Source: Chimonanthus salicifolius
Lineage: Eukaryota > Streptophyta > Magnoliopsida > Laurales > Calycanthaceae
Length of the DNA stretch: 64,000 nt
Assembly: GCA_013350335.1 (NCBI GenBank)
Contig: CM023539.1
Location: 33,652,631 to 33,716,630, forward strand
Direction: 5' to 3'
How positions within the stretch are numbered: position 1 is the stretch's first letter; every line of letters starts with the position of its first letter. Shown piece by piece: positions 46,620-58,252 of this stretch. Under the pieces are notes generated by a model. The model ran no database searches. It saw only the letters and a list, made by a program, of their open reading frames with translations, and was not told the origin of the DNA. The translations under genes were made by a program, and so were the position numbers.

Positions 46620-49284
46620 CATAACTGCTGACATCCACCGTAACACCTAGATAATACGCTGAGACCAATAGTATTAAGTCCCGACACGGTCAAAATACTT
46701 CTTGCAAGTACATCTTCGGCCCACCCAAAACTAGTACTGACACACACAAGTTCAGTAACTGACCCACTTTGTCCACTAGACGTAAACCGACACATACAAG
46801 TTCGGTAATGGTTCAATAGTAAAGGGTACGTGGAAGCAATATTAATAACATCACAGCTCATAAGCATCATCATATGTGATCAACATCACAATTATCCATA
46901 AGCACTTTTCACAATAGTGCATCATGTCTAGGCATATAAGTGGGTTCAACGAAACAGATCCTTGAAACCACTCATTGCACTAGATCCCTTTTAATTTGAT
47001 TTACTCCTACTGCAGTGTTAAGTCTTCTCACCGAAAATGTGTGGCATTGAGGTATCTGCTAAGCATACAAACAGATATACAAACAGTGATCAGTCCATAA
47101 ATATAGTATACAAACAATACATACTCATAGTATTTCAAATATTTCTATCCTATTTTCCAGAAATCTCTAGGGTAAATGGAACTGAGTCTCCTATTTGGTT
47201 ACTAACCATTTTAAGTTACAATAATCAGCAATATATATAATAGAGTGCTCATGCCACTTATCATATTGTCTTCTGGGCATGACTAGGTTGACGTATTGAG
47301 TTAGGCCTAGAGGTATAAGGTGCTCAGGCCACTACTCTTATAACGAGTTAGGCCTAGAGATCACTTAGTGCCCGAACCCTTGTTTTCTACCGAACGGTGA
47401 AGGAAACCGCACAACTACAGATAGCTATCGGGCTGAGTCAGCCACAGATAGAGAATATCGGCCTGGAAGTGAATAGAATAAGTAATACACTATAGTACTA
47501 GGAGAAGGGAGTTAATATCATTTTTAATTATAAAAAAGGGTATAAATATCACATTAAAACCTAGAATCTAAAACATGAAATCCCAAATCAAGTCAAGATT
47601 ACAAATCAAAACTGGGTTCCTCGGAAACAAGTACTGTGGCTTCGGAACTTCCGAGCCATTGCCTAAATGGTCTATAGAACTTCGGAACATGGTTCTGTTC
47701 TTCGAAATGTCCGAGGCTCATGTCTCGCAACGTCTGAGGGTGCTTCCGAGCGAAAAAACAGAAAACAGGACATTCTGTGGGTCTCGGAACTTGCTGAGAG
47801 AAGCTTAGAACTTGCCGAAAGAAGCTCGTAACTTCCGAGCAGTTCGGACCTTCCGAACATACTCAGAACATCCCGTCAGCAACGGCGGGAGAAACGGTTG
47901 GCCTCTAGACACTTCGAAACCCAGAATCGAAGCTCGGAACTTCCGAAGGTGTCGGTCTTCGGAATGTCTAAAACACAACTCTTGGACCTTCCGAGAGTCG
48001 TCTTCCTCCTCTGTCTACAACAACAAAGAATAACGGTAGCAGATGAGTGAATTACGAATCCAGAAACAGTGGATTATTTGGGTTCGTTTTTTACATCCAA
48101 CTGGTCAGATGGACTCCTCAGTGAGTCCTCTTGACATAACGAATAAATTAAAACCTTAACTCTGTCTCAAAATCTCTGATTTTAGTGTGAACACCAGTAA
48201 GACACAAGAATTTTCAAGTTTTTCCTTAAACTTCAATTCCAATTTACACACTCAAAACTTGATCAATTTTACTTCTGTTTGATTCTAAATGGATTAGAAT
48301 TTAAAAATGAATATAATGGTTACCTTCGCTTAAGCTCTGGGATTGAAAATTCAAAATTTAAAAAGTCTCCCTCCTTAAGCTTACGGTGAAATTTTTTGAA
48401 AAGAACAGAGAGGGACGACAGTTGATTTTTCACAGAGGTGGAATTGATCTAAGGTGAATCCAGCTGGGAGGGAAGGTAAGAATTTATAGAGTTACCTATT
48501 TGGTTGGGTGAAAGACATCACCGGCAGCCCACGGGCGCTGCATGGATTGGCATAGCCATGTCAAAGCAGTAACAATAAAACAGTAGAAATTATTTGCAAA
48601 TAAGTCCTTCTGGGTTTTTTTTTTTGCAAAGAAGTCCAGTTTTGGTCTTAATTAAATTTTAACTAAAAACATGATTTAAATAATTTAATTAATTTAATCC
48701 AACTGTTAAAAATGTTGAGTTTTATAAACTCTACTTGTCATAAAATTTTGGAGATTTAAAATTCACTAAAAACCATAGATTTAAGCAAAATCTACATTTT
48801 GACACTATTTACTTAATTTAACTTATGATAAATAAAAGGGTTTAAACTTTTATTTTCAAAATTTGGAGAAATAAACTGAATTGTCATATTAAAACCTATC
48901 ATTACATAATTTTCTCAAAATTTTCTTATTTCTGAAGTTATCTAAAAATATTTATTTCTTCTTTTTCGAGGTCTTTTCAGGTAGTTTTAAATAACATTTT
49001 CTGAAAATAATATAATTCTATAATTATAAATTAAAATCCTTGATTAAGGAAATCAATATCATCCATCAATAATCAAATAATTACATACATAGAAGAAATA
49101 ACATTGATAAATGGTAAATTACCATTTTGCCCTTCCAAGTAGACGAGCTGGATCATTGAAATTTCGAGCTTTGACTGGGCCAAACTTGGGTTTTTTGTAA
49201 AGTCTTAACCGTAATCTTCAAGATTAACTGGTCTAAGTATGATTTATCATACTGATCACGCTTAATTCGTGTCAGGGTATTATA
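46620..49284 (-). repeat. Inverted second copy of the long gypsy-type LTR (truncated)
   Basis: On the minus strand it begins TATAATACCCTGACAC at 49284 (TG to TA at the end) and follows the LTR at 31686 step by step, through the same TATA region (near 48490), the TTCCGA clusters (47620-48010) and the subrepeats, down to the segment equal to about 37680. The last 550 bases and the primer site are missing. It has no nested insertion and so shows the unbroken form of the plus-strand copy. ORFs in it are chance. Confidence 0.88.
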
Positions 49285-49558
49285 TCTAAATTCTTCAATT
49301 GATGGATCTAAATATTTCAATAAATACAAATCAACATAATCCTTCAATTAACAATCCAATCATCAAGCATATAATCCTAATTTTATTGTCACACCCTAAA
49401 TTCAATTTCACCATCCATGAAATATGGTGTTTGATCAACACCAATCGCATGTAAAATTACACTGCTTGTCAATAAGAAGATGTATCAATGAGTTGCGAGT
49501 CTCTAGATGCACAAATCTTGTGTAGATTAGATCTTATAAAATATATCTAAATGACCAA
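49285..49558. other. Short intergenic stretch, nothing recognised
   Basis: AT-rich. The LINE fragment may begin within it, but I cannot place its 5' end. Confidence 0.5.
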
Positions 49559-50015
49559 TTGATGGTGTATATCTCCAATCAAGATCAAATGAAACTTAGC
49601 AAAATAATCTCAACTACCCTCTCTGTCATTCCGTCAGTGAGACTAGGCTTCATCTTCTTCAGTGTTCCTTCATTATGGAGGTTTGGCAAATGCTCTCTAA
49701 TAAATTTGGTACATCTCCTCCTTGCAATGATATCATTTCCCATGCGAGTATGCTCATTTCACTCTGTTAGGTTGCATCGTCTAGCTGCTAATGTAGCCCT
49801 TCTTGCTCTTATTTGGCACTACAGGAATACACATAATGCACGCGTTTTCAAACAACAATCTTATAATCCATCTTCGACCTGCGCTGCAATTTGTAGGGAC
49901 ATTCGCCAGCGTATGATCTTCCTTCTCTCTAATGAAGATTTGATGGAAAGTTCTAGTTTCTTCTCGGCTCAAAGGAATCTCCCTCCAGTTATTTAGATGG
50001 CGAGAAACCCTACTT
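49559..50015 (+). pseudogene. LINE ORF2 fragment, part before RNase H
   Basis: This 145-codon open stretch ends with RLHRLAANVALLALIWHYRN, THNARVF and CRDIRQRM, the pattern found after the zinc-binding segment of plant LINE reverse transcriptases and just before their RNase H. It is cut at 50015 by an LTR element, and the RNase H part resumes at 53809. The upstream RT catalytic part is absent, so it is a 5'-truncated LINE, the usual form. Confidence 0.6.
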
Positions 50016-50798
50016 TGTTGGGCGGTGGCTCAATTCCATCAAGATCTGGATGGCGTGTGGGGCCTACATGGGCTGAGTTGGTACATGGCACGAAGAGAGG
50101 TTTTTTGGAGAAAAACATGGGTAGCCAACGTGTACATCCATATCAGCCAGTGAGAAAAGGTTAGAAGGGTAATCAATGAGACAACAAGTCTCCTAACCAT
50201 AATAGGAAAGTGCTAAATTAAACACATCATACACACATACAGTGATGTGTTGTAGAGGCTAAAATTCCTCTAGGATTTTTCACAGCAATGCAATGGGAAA
50301 CTATGTTCATGGCTCATTCCCTCTATATATGTTGACAGGTGGCTGTATGGAGAGATGCCTTTTGGCCGTGGGCCTTCATGGCCACCATGAGAGAAGTCTC
50401 AACATAGAGGGGTGTTGACTACACGTCAACACATGGGTTCATGGTGTTGCTATACAACATGGAAGGAGACGCAACCTCGCGTTCGTGAAGCACGTCAGGA
50501 TGTGCTCGTAGAACGTACGAAGCATAGAGAGCGGGATAGAAGATGGGTTCTTCTAAACATGAGAGTGGTAAGGTAAGAGGAGTGTACAAAGGGGTTCGAG
50601 ACTTTGGATTTGGGCTCTAGACTCATGGGAGTCTTTATTATGTATATGTATATATTTCTTTCATGTAGTGAAGATTTCTGATGCTTTGTGGATGTAGGCC
50701 AGGTGGGCTAAACCACGTAAAACATTGGTGTTATGGTGTACTTGTTTTTATTCCATTAATTTTGGTGTGTTTATTATTTCTGCTAATAGACGTCAACA
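50016..50798 (+). repeat. 5' LTR of the non-autonomous element
   Basis: 783 bp, direct repeat of 53025-53808. It begins TGTTGGGCGGTGGCTC and ends GACGTCAACA. A TATA-like CTATATATG lies near 50322. Confidence 0.9.
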
Positions 50799-50812
50799 AG
50801 TGGTATCAGTAG

Positions 50813-53024
50813 CTTGAATCTGACCAGGGAGGAGAATTGGGTGAACGGAATAATGGAAGCAAAAGTCCAGATGGACTGCAAACATGCATGAGGGTCTCTG
50901 TTTAACAAAGACTGCAAGAACGGTGCAGCGTTTTGGGCACGAGTCTGAGAGGTATTGCACTTTGATAACATGTACAGCAACGTGTGCAGCAGAGAGGAGT
51001 TCCTCTTAGTCTCAGATACACATCAGATGACAGATCTGTGACTCAGAGGCAGTGGCGGTGAAGCAAAGCAGCCTAGAAAACCCAACAGCAAAGTCTTATT
51101 GTACGTTGAAAATGAAAGTCTTTATTATACTGTGGGGAACTGATTGCATACAGTATACTAAGCAAGAGATGTTGAAACGTCCCTTTATATATAGGTTATA
51201 TATAGGGATGGTTTCGGTAGATAGGCTGTGGAACCCACTGCCAACATTGGTCAATAACAGCAGGCACGACTGATCTCCTTTGTGGGGAATAGGAGATTGT
51301 TCTTTAGGGAAGCATGTTTGCAGATCTGCAAAACGTATGTTGGATTGGTTGCCTGTATAGAGAAGGCAGCAACACACGTACAGATAAGCAGCACAAGGAG
51401 TATTGCTGAACTAACATACCAGATAAAGAGAGACAAAAGGCAGCCTCCGTAGGATTGCGGGTTTTTCAAAGAAACGTTGAAGAAAGGGGAGACGGTAGAG
51501 TAGTGTGCAGATCTGGAATAGTCCACCGACCCAGTGTCTTAGGATTTTCTCGGTGGATACTCATTTTCATCAAATCCTAACCCGTGTGGATCTACAGGGT
51601 AGGAACGAGAGTCGGCCGAGTCGGAGGCAGCCAAATCTGAGAGTAGATCTGACATTGAGGGTCTAGATCTGAGCGACGGGAGCATGCACGGTCAAAAGCC
51701 AAGCATAGAGGCGGAAGCACAAGAAGAGGCGAAGAACAGGGAAATCTAAAACCAGTGCTGACAGCAGATATAGAATAGTGCACCCACGGGCGGACAATTC
51801 AGCAGCGAGCGGCGAAAGAGGCAACCTCGATTACTACAAATTAGATCTGTAGAGCAGTGTGCGAAGCCGAGAAAGAACAGATCTGAAGGGATTGTAGCTC
51901 AACAATGCAGCTCCATGAGGGATCTGGGAAGGAGCTAAGGGAGATCTGAGTCGGATCTGAAGGATTGAGATCTGAGAGGTGCAAGGTGGCATTACTGGAA
52001 GTGGAGAACGTCAAAGATTGAGAGAGATCAAAGGCAGCAAGGGGTTGCATGCAGCAACACCAAAGGCAGCTGCAAGCTGCGACCAAGAAGGGGTGCACAA
52101 CAGAGGAGTGTGAAAACCGGTGAAAGATAAAAGGCTCTCTTGCTCAAGCACGATAAACCTCAGAACTGAGGCAGATCTGAGTGGGGTGGCTTGAGTAACG
52201 GCGATAGGCGGCAAGAGTAGGTGCAGAACCATGTTGGCATGATCTGTAGAGGTGGAGGTTCTGAAGGACAGTAGCAGCGGCGACTCAAGCAGATCGACCA
52301 CACCGAGCAGTGGTGCTCATGATAATAGCCAAACGGAGCAGATCTCAACCAGAGTAGGTTGAGAGCTGTGCAAAGGGACTGACTCAGGTTTCACTCGGTT
52401 TTGGTTTAAAAACCGAGTGAAAAAAAAATTGGTGGTCTGGAGGACCACTATTTCTAGTGCACCCGCGAGACCATTGTTTCAGGTGGTCACCCGAGGGAAT
52501 ACAGATTAGGGTAGTCTCACTGGACTACTGTACTGCCGCATCTATTAGTCTGCAGGACTAAAGTTTCGGGTGATACCGCAGAACCATAGATCTAGATATT
52601 CCTCAGTAGGGAAAAATCAATGGTCAGAATTGTTTTGCAATTTCTGAAGTCACTGGGACTCAAAATTGAGGTCCGTCTTCTCTTATGGGATCATAGCGAA
52701 TAGATCTACACGGTGACCGGTGTGGATTTAGAAGATGAGAGGAAAATTTTTGGAGGATTCGAGGGTGGTCAACAACAGTGCAAGGGACTCGGGCGACAAT
52801 GCTCGAGTTGGAGCCCGGTTGGACTATACAGTCTTACTAAAGATTGGTGGATCATCCTAAGGTATGAGACGCGCATCTTACACAGAGATGCAAAAAGGAT
52901 GCAACTGCAAGTGGAGCTCAGCAGGGATCGACTTGTATGCACGTGGTGCATAATTGCAAATGCAATGGATGGTGGTGTCTCAGTTCGTCTCATTGGTTGA
53001 TAGAATTTTCGCCAAGGTGGAGTT
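50813..53024 (+). other. Internal region of the non-autonomous element, no proteins
   Basis: GC-richer than its surroundings, with many AGATCTGA motifs. ORFs of 60-97 codons occur on both strands but none resembles a retroelement protein. It contains a perfect 14-bp stem with a 6-base loop (52389-52402 and 52409-52422) followed by an A run. Confidence 0.7.
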
Positions 53025-53808
53025 TGTTAGGCAGTAGCTCAATTCCATCAAGATCTGGATGGCGTGTGGGGCCTATATGGGTTGAGTTGGTACATGGCAC
53101 GAAGAGAAGTTTTTTGGAGAAAAACTTGGATAGCCAACATGCACATCCACATCAACCAGTGAGAAAAGGTTACAAGGGTAATCAACGAGACAACAAGTCT
53201 CCTAACCATACTAGGAAAGTGCTAAATTAAACACATCATACACGCGTACAGTGACGTGTTGAAGAGGCTAAAAATCCTCTAGGATTTTCATGGAAATGCA
53301 ATGGGTTGCTATGTTTATGGCTCCTTCCTTTATATATGTTGACGGGTGGTTGTATGGAGAGATGCCTTTTGGCCATGGGCCTTCGTGGCTACCATGAGAG
53401 AAGTTTCAACATAGAGGGGTATTGACTACACATCAACACATGGGTTCATGGTGCTGCTATACACCATGGAAGGAGGCGCAACCTCGGGTTCGTGAAACAC
53501 GTCGGGATGTGCTCGTAGAACGTAGGAAGCGTAGAGGAGAGCGGGACAGAAGATGGGTTCTTCTCAACATGAGAGTGGTAAGATAAGAGGGGTGTACAAA
53601 GGGGCTCGGGACTTCAGGTTTGGGCTCTAGACTCATGGGAGTCTTTATTATGTACTTGTATTTCTTTCTCTCATATAGTGATGATTTCTGTTGCTCTGTG
53701 GATGTAGGCCAGGTGGGCTGAACCACGTAAAACATTGGTGTTATGGTGTACTTGTTTTTATTCCGTTAATTTTGGTGTGTTTATTATTTCTGCTAATAAA
53801 TGCCAACA
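53025..53808 (+). repeat. 3' LTR of the non-autonomous element
   Basis: 784 bp, direct repeat of 50016-50798. It begins TGTTAGGCAGTAGCTC and ends AATGCCAACA. Confidence 0.9.
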
Positions 53809-54328
53809 TACTGATCCTCCAAATCTTGTGCCAGCTCTATCAAATTGCCTGTTGATGCCCATTTGGATAATGAACTCTTCCTCGCTGCTATTTTCCTTGA
53901 CCTTGATGGGAATATCTCTGGAAAACGCCTCCACAATATCAAAAACAACTTGATCTTGTGGGTATTCCACTGGCTTGGTGCCTTACGGTGCAGTAATATC
54001 GATATCATCAGGTCTTGGAACAATGCTTCTACTCATTATCTCTCTTGCACGTTCAATGTTGCTTCTCGTCTACTTCTTGGCAGGCTAAACTGCTCAATCA
54101 TGAATATTACTACTTTCCATAAGCACTATCTGCATTTGTTTAGAGATGGTTTCTCTTATAGCGGTTCCTCTCCATTTGGGGTGCTAGACTTCTCCGCCAC
54201 TTTTTGTGATTTCTCGCACTCCTAATGGGTTTCAGTTGTGGCGCTTTGTTTTAATTTTCATTATCATAGAGCTTGTATTTTCTTCTTCTTGAGTGAATAA
54301 AATTTTTTACCTTTCATTAAAAAAAAAA
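53809..54328 (+). pseudogene. LINE RNase H part and 3' end with A tail
   Basis: The sequence after the LTR element continues the LINE, with KLPVDAHLDNELFLAAIFL and DGNISGK, the start of a LINE-type RNase H (compare the VDA...RDxxG pattern). The rest, to 54225, is degraded. The end has AATAAA (54297-54302) and a 10-base A run at 54319-54328, the expected LINE 3' end. Together with 49559-50015 it forms one interrupted insertion. Confidence 0.6.
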
Positions 54329-57300
54329 TATGAAAACCTTTATTGTAGATCTTAGGTCATATTTCAGTAATGTCTCTATGGCTATGAAATTATCATGTCA
54401 AAATATTAAGCCTTTTCTCTCAATGAATGATTAAAAAATAAGTTGAAAATTGCAAGTCTAATATCTCTTTAAGAAGAAAATCAATCCACGTAAGAATATG
54501 AAAAACAATCAGTATAGATCTAACCTATATCAATGGTAAATCTCCAATCAATAACATATTACAATCAAAATTAAGAAAAAAAAAAAAAATCTGATGGAGG
54601 CATCAGGCCTAATGTACTTGAATCACATTGGTGCAAATTGATTTTGTAAGTGCCCCGGCTCGTCTGAATCACCCATATTGTCAATTACGTGACTCAGTTG
54701 GACCTTGCCTTGGAAGAATATGAAGATCTACTATGCATTGAAGAATCTAAACCGAACATGTTATTGGCACACAGGTAAGTGAACCTTAGGAGACTTTAGG
54801 CTAAGCCAAATACCTTAGAAGTCATTTGTTTATCAACTGTAAAATCAGAATATAATAGACTTTCAGCCTTGAGGCCTCATGCAGTTTGTCGAAACCTCGC
54901 AGACAATCTTTTGCTGAATCATATTTAGGACAGCTGTAACTCAGCATGACCTTGTGTCTTTTGACCGAGTCTTTTACAAATTTAGGTAATTAAATCTGTA
55001 ATTCTTAATTGGGAGATTATTATGGAAATAAGGAATACCCTTATTTTGAAACTCCAAGTGCCACCTCACACAATTTGAATAGATCCGTTGGGGAGCCTCA
55101 TCACGGACGGCTGTCTCTGACTAATTTGGAAATGCTCCTCCATGTGACTAAATGTGATTGACAATCATCAAACTCTCTCTATCCATGATTGATGATTGAA
55201 ATGATTTGATGGCCAATTATACACAGGTGGCATGTTAATTGGTTGGTCATTAACTGATTGACAAACAGAGTAATTTGAATTACATACATAATCTGTGTTG
55301 TCTGACCTTTTACCGTCACGAGGCCTCATAGGAATCCTCGAGATCTTGTGGACGTGACTGGCCACAAAAGCAGACAGCGTTATTTATATCTGTGGGCTAA
55401 ATGAAATAAGTACACAAAACCTTTTGGAAAAATAAGAGTGTGACTAGAGAGATTATCCACCTCCTCTTACACCTTCTTCATCATCTTCTTATAGAGATGT
55501 TTGGGTAATCAATACCTCAGTTCTGATGAAGTTTAAATTGTTATCTTAGGACCACTAAACCAGTCATATACCTGTCCTAAACTGCTGTGCCAATAATCAC
55601 TCTGATGGATCGAATCTGATGGAAGAAACACACAAACATTGAGTTAAGAAGAAAACATTTAAAGAAGCTTAGATAAGGCCCAAGGCAAGTGTTTCTCCTT
55701 TTGTTTATTTTTATCATTGTGCGATGGATTAGATCAGTGTGATTAAACCACCTTAAAAAATAGGTGTCAAGGATTAAACCAGGGCGGTCGAACCTTTCAA
55801 AACTAGGTTGTAATGTTTGGGTGTGACTCCCATACATAGTGCATTTGGGATAGCCCAAGAGAGGGTGAGTCCAACAGTGGATATAGGTTCAGGTGAACCA
55901 AACCACTATATATCGTTGTGCATGTATGGTTTGCTTTAATGGCTTGATTCATTTGTTTATCACTTGCACACACGTTTATTCCGCTGCACATATTGTTAAA
56001 TTATTAAAAAGGGAAATAAAATCAGATCAGACCTATTCAACCCCCCCCCCCTCCCTCCCTCTAGGTCGTGCATTACTCTAGTAATAAAATTTCAGATTTC
56101 GCTTCCATGATCCAAATTGTCTAAGGTATAGACAATATTGGCTCTGTCTAATAAACACAAGCAATTTGTTAGTCTGAGCTCAATTATCAATTAGGCCCAA
56201 ATAATCCTGACATGCCTGTAATTCCAAGTCCATACATTAAATAGGCCAGACTCATCTCCAAACTCACTCCATAAAACCCAATTCCTAAAGCGTCTCCTAC
56301 AGTGACACTTGGCACGAATCCAGCCATGCTAACTTCAAATCGAATTTAGGATGAATTTGGAATGAATGTTTTGATACAGTCTCAGTATTTTGGCCATAAC
56401 TTTTCACTCTAATGTCCGAATGACTTGATTATTTTTTAGTTAGAAAGAAGACTTCAAGGGACACAACTTTGTATTTTATAAAATTTTCGTGATTCCGACA
56501 TTTATTGGGACCAAAATCAAGATGCACGTGGATCCAAGTTTAAATCTTAGAATAGAAAGGAGGTGGATGAATTTTGCTAGTTGACTCACTCCACATCAGC
56601 AACTCCATATTTTTAGGATTTCTATTTTTATGTTTGTTATTTTAGGATTTAATCTTGATCATCTACTAAGACATGTGGCATTTTTAAGGGATGAGATGGA
56701 ATTGTAAAAATTAGACTACATTTTTTATCTTTAGTAGTTTTCTTTTGCTAGAATTTCTTAGATAAGAAATTTTCATCCTTAGAGTGTTCAAGTAAGGAAA
56801 GGGTGTTTTAATCTTTTCACATTTTTTATACAAGTAATCTGATTGAATTGAATACAATTGAATTTTTTTAGAAAATAAAGATTTTTGGAGTCGGTTGGTT
56901 TTCACACAAGGCTTCGGCCCTGGCGAAAGCCATTCTACACTGAAGTTGAACCGAGATCCAATCTTCTCCTTTCACAAGTACATACCAGTTCTTTTAATTC
57001 AATTAGTCATTTGATTTTATCATAGATTATATTGTGCCATTTTCGAATTTATCATTGTTCTCTTTTAGTTATACTTCCGCAATTGATAATCATTTCTTTT
57101 AGAAGAGACATAATTTAGAGAATTCCATTGACTAATTGGATTTCTGAGAAACTTGTTTAATCAGTTCGAATATTATTTGAATAATTTCTTACCAAGGCAA
57201 AATACTTTTACGATTCATAATCGGCTGCGTGGGTCTTTCAGAGACCATACTCTGAAACTACAAGTCTACTGGCGGGTTCTCATTGAATTCAACCCTAGTC

Positions 57301-58057
57301 CTGCATCAAAATCTTAATTGTCCAATAAAAATTAAATTTTAGAGGTAGATCTTAAATCACATCTTTGAATAATGCTTCCATGAATATAAAATTATTACAT
57401 CAAACTATTCAATCTCTTTTCTCAGCATATGAAAAAAAAAAAAGATGAAAATTTCAAATCTAATTTTTTTTTTAAAAGAAAATAAATCCAGATGGGACTA
57501 TATAGAATAATCGGTGTAGATCTAACATGTACCACTAGTGAAATCCACAAAATGAAGCTGTATTTCACCTAATCAACACTGCAGGTTGGAAAAAACCTAA
57601 TAAAAGAAGTAGCAGTCGACATCCTTAACACAATTAGTACAATCATATTTCAAAAAACACTCCGAATGTTATATTTGTAAACTTGGAAGAGTTGATTTTG
57701 TGTGGACTGTGAATTTGAAAGGTTTATTTATGTTTATAGAATTAATCTGACTTTCAATATAAAATAAAGATATCGATGTTACAAAATAAAAAATTGTCCA
57801 ATGCTATCCTCTCACTCCTTACAATGCCATCGCAATTCAGATGACACAAATCTAAAGGCAGAGAACGATGACCCACAAGATGAACGGTCTTGGTATTTTG
57901 ACAACGCTTCATTGAGTGATCCAATGTCGCGGAATTCGGATTCGGGCAGCGGGCATCTACCCATGCAGTAGATAAACAAGTAAGATCCAATAGAACGAAG
58001 AAAGAATAATGCAACCCGCTGCCCGCCAAGCTGACCCTACTACACGGTCAGCATTAA
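54329..58057. other. Intergenic DNA with a dispersed repeat pair
   Basis: No gene is visible. About 220 bases at 54340-54560 are similar, in direct orientation and clearly diverged, to 57345-57560 (shared blocks such as GTAGATCTTA and GTGTAGATCTAAC-like ends). 55800-56080 has the look of a copia LTR end (GGTGAACCAAACCACTATAT, then a C run near 56040 and TCTAGGTCGTGCATT), with no partner. The antisense ORF at 57754-58029 has no recognisable protein. Confidence 0.5.
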
Positions 58058-58252
58058 TGGGCAGGAGAGAGAGTATTCATTCTCCGAAGTCCAAAGCCAT
58101 CACTCATTCACTTTCCCCACCCTTTAAACCGTCTCTCCGTCTCCTCTGTGGAGTCTGAACACTGAACCATCTCCAACGTTCCCTTCCCCTTCCAGAAGGT
58201 GGCGCACGGTAAGGCTGTGCACCTCCCGGGTGCCTAGTGTGCGCAGAGGGAA
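58058..58252 (+). promoter_or_regulatory. Promoter and 5' leader of the XBAT31-like gene
   Basis: A pyrimidine-rich stretch (CCGTCTCTCCGTCTCCTCTG, 58129-58148) and TTTAAACC lie just upstream of the start, a usual pattern for a TATA-poor plant leader. I see no upstream ATG in the 90 bases before the start. The transcription start is not placed. Confidence 0.4.

Larger units (their letters stand above)
50016..53808 (+). mobile_element. Non-autonomous LTR retrotransposon (LARD-like) inside a LINE
   Basis: Two LTRs, 783 and 784 bp (50016-50798 and 53025-53808), have TGTT...AACA ends and are similar throughout. The primer site TGGTATCAGTAG follows the 5' LTR after AG (50801-50812). Flanks TACTT (50011-50015) and TACTG (53809-53813) match at four of five bases. 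The 2.2 kb internal region has no gag, protease, integrase or RT on either strand. The element therefore depends on proteins from elsewhere. It lies between the two parts of a LINE. Confidence 0.9.

Noticed and set aside
49153..49347. Minus-strand open frame of 64 codons at the LTR start
   Set aside because: It crosses the LTR boundary and has no recognisable protein.
55800..56080. SIRE-like copia LTR end
   Set aside because: Only the flavour of the end sequence is present (C run, TCTAGGTCGTG). There is no partner LTR, primer site or coding remnant, so it is mentioned but not called as an element.
57754..58029. Minus-strand open frame of 91 codons upstream of the XBAT31-like gene
   Set aside because: No recognisable domain, Cys-rich by chance, and it overlaps the likely promoter.
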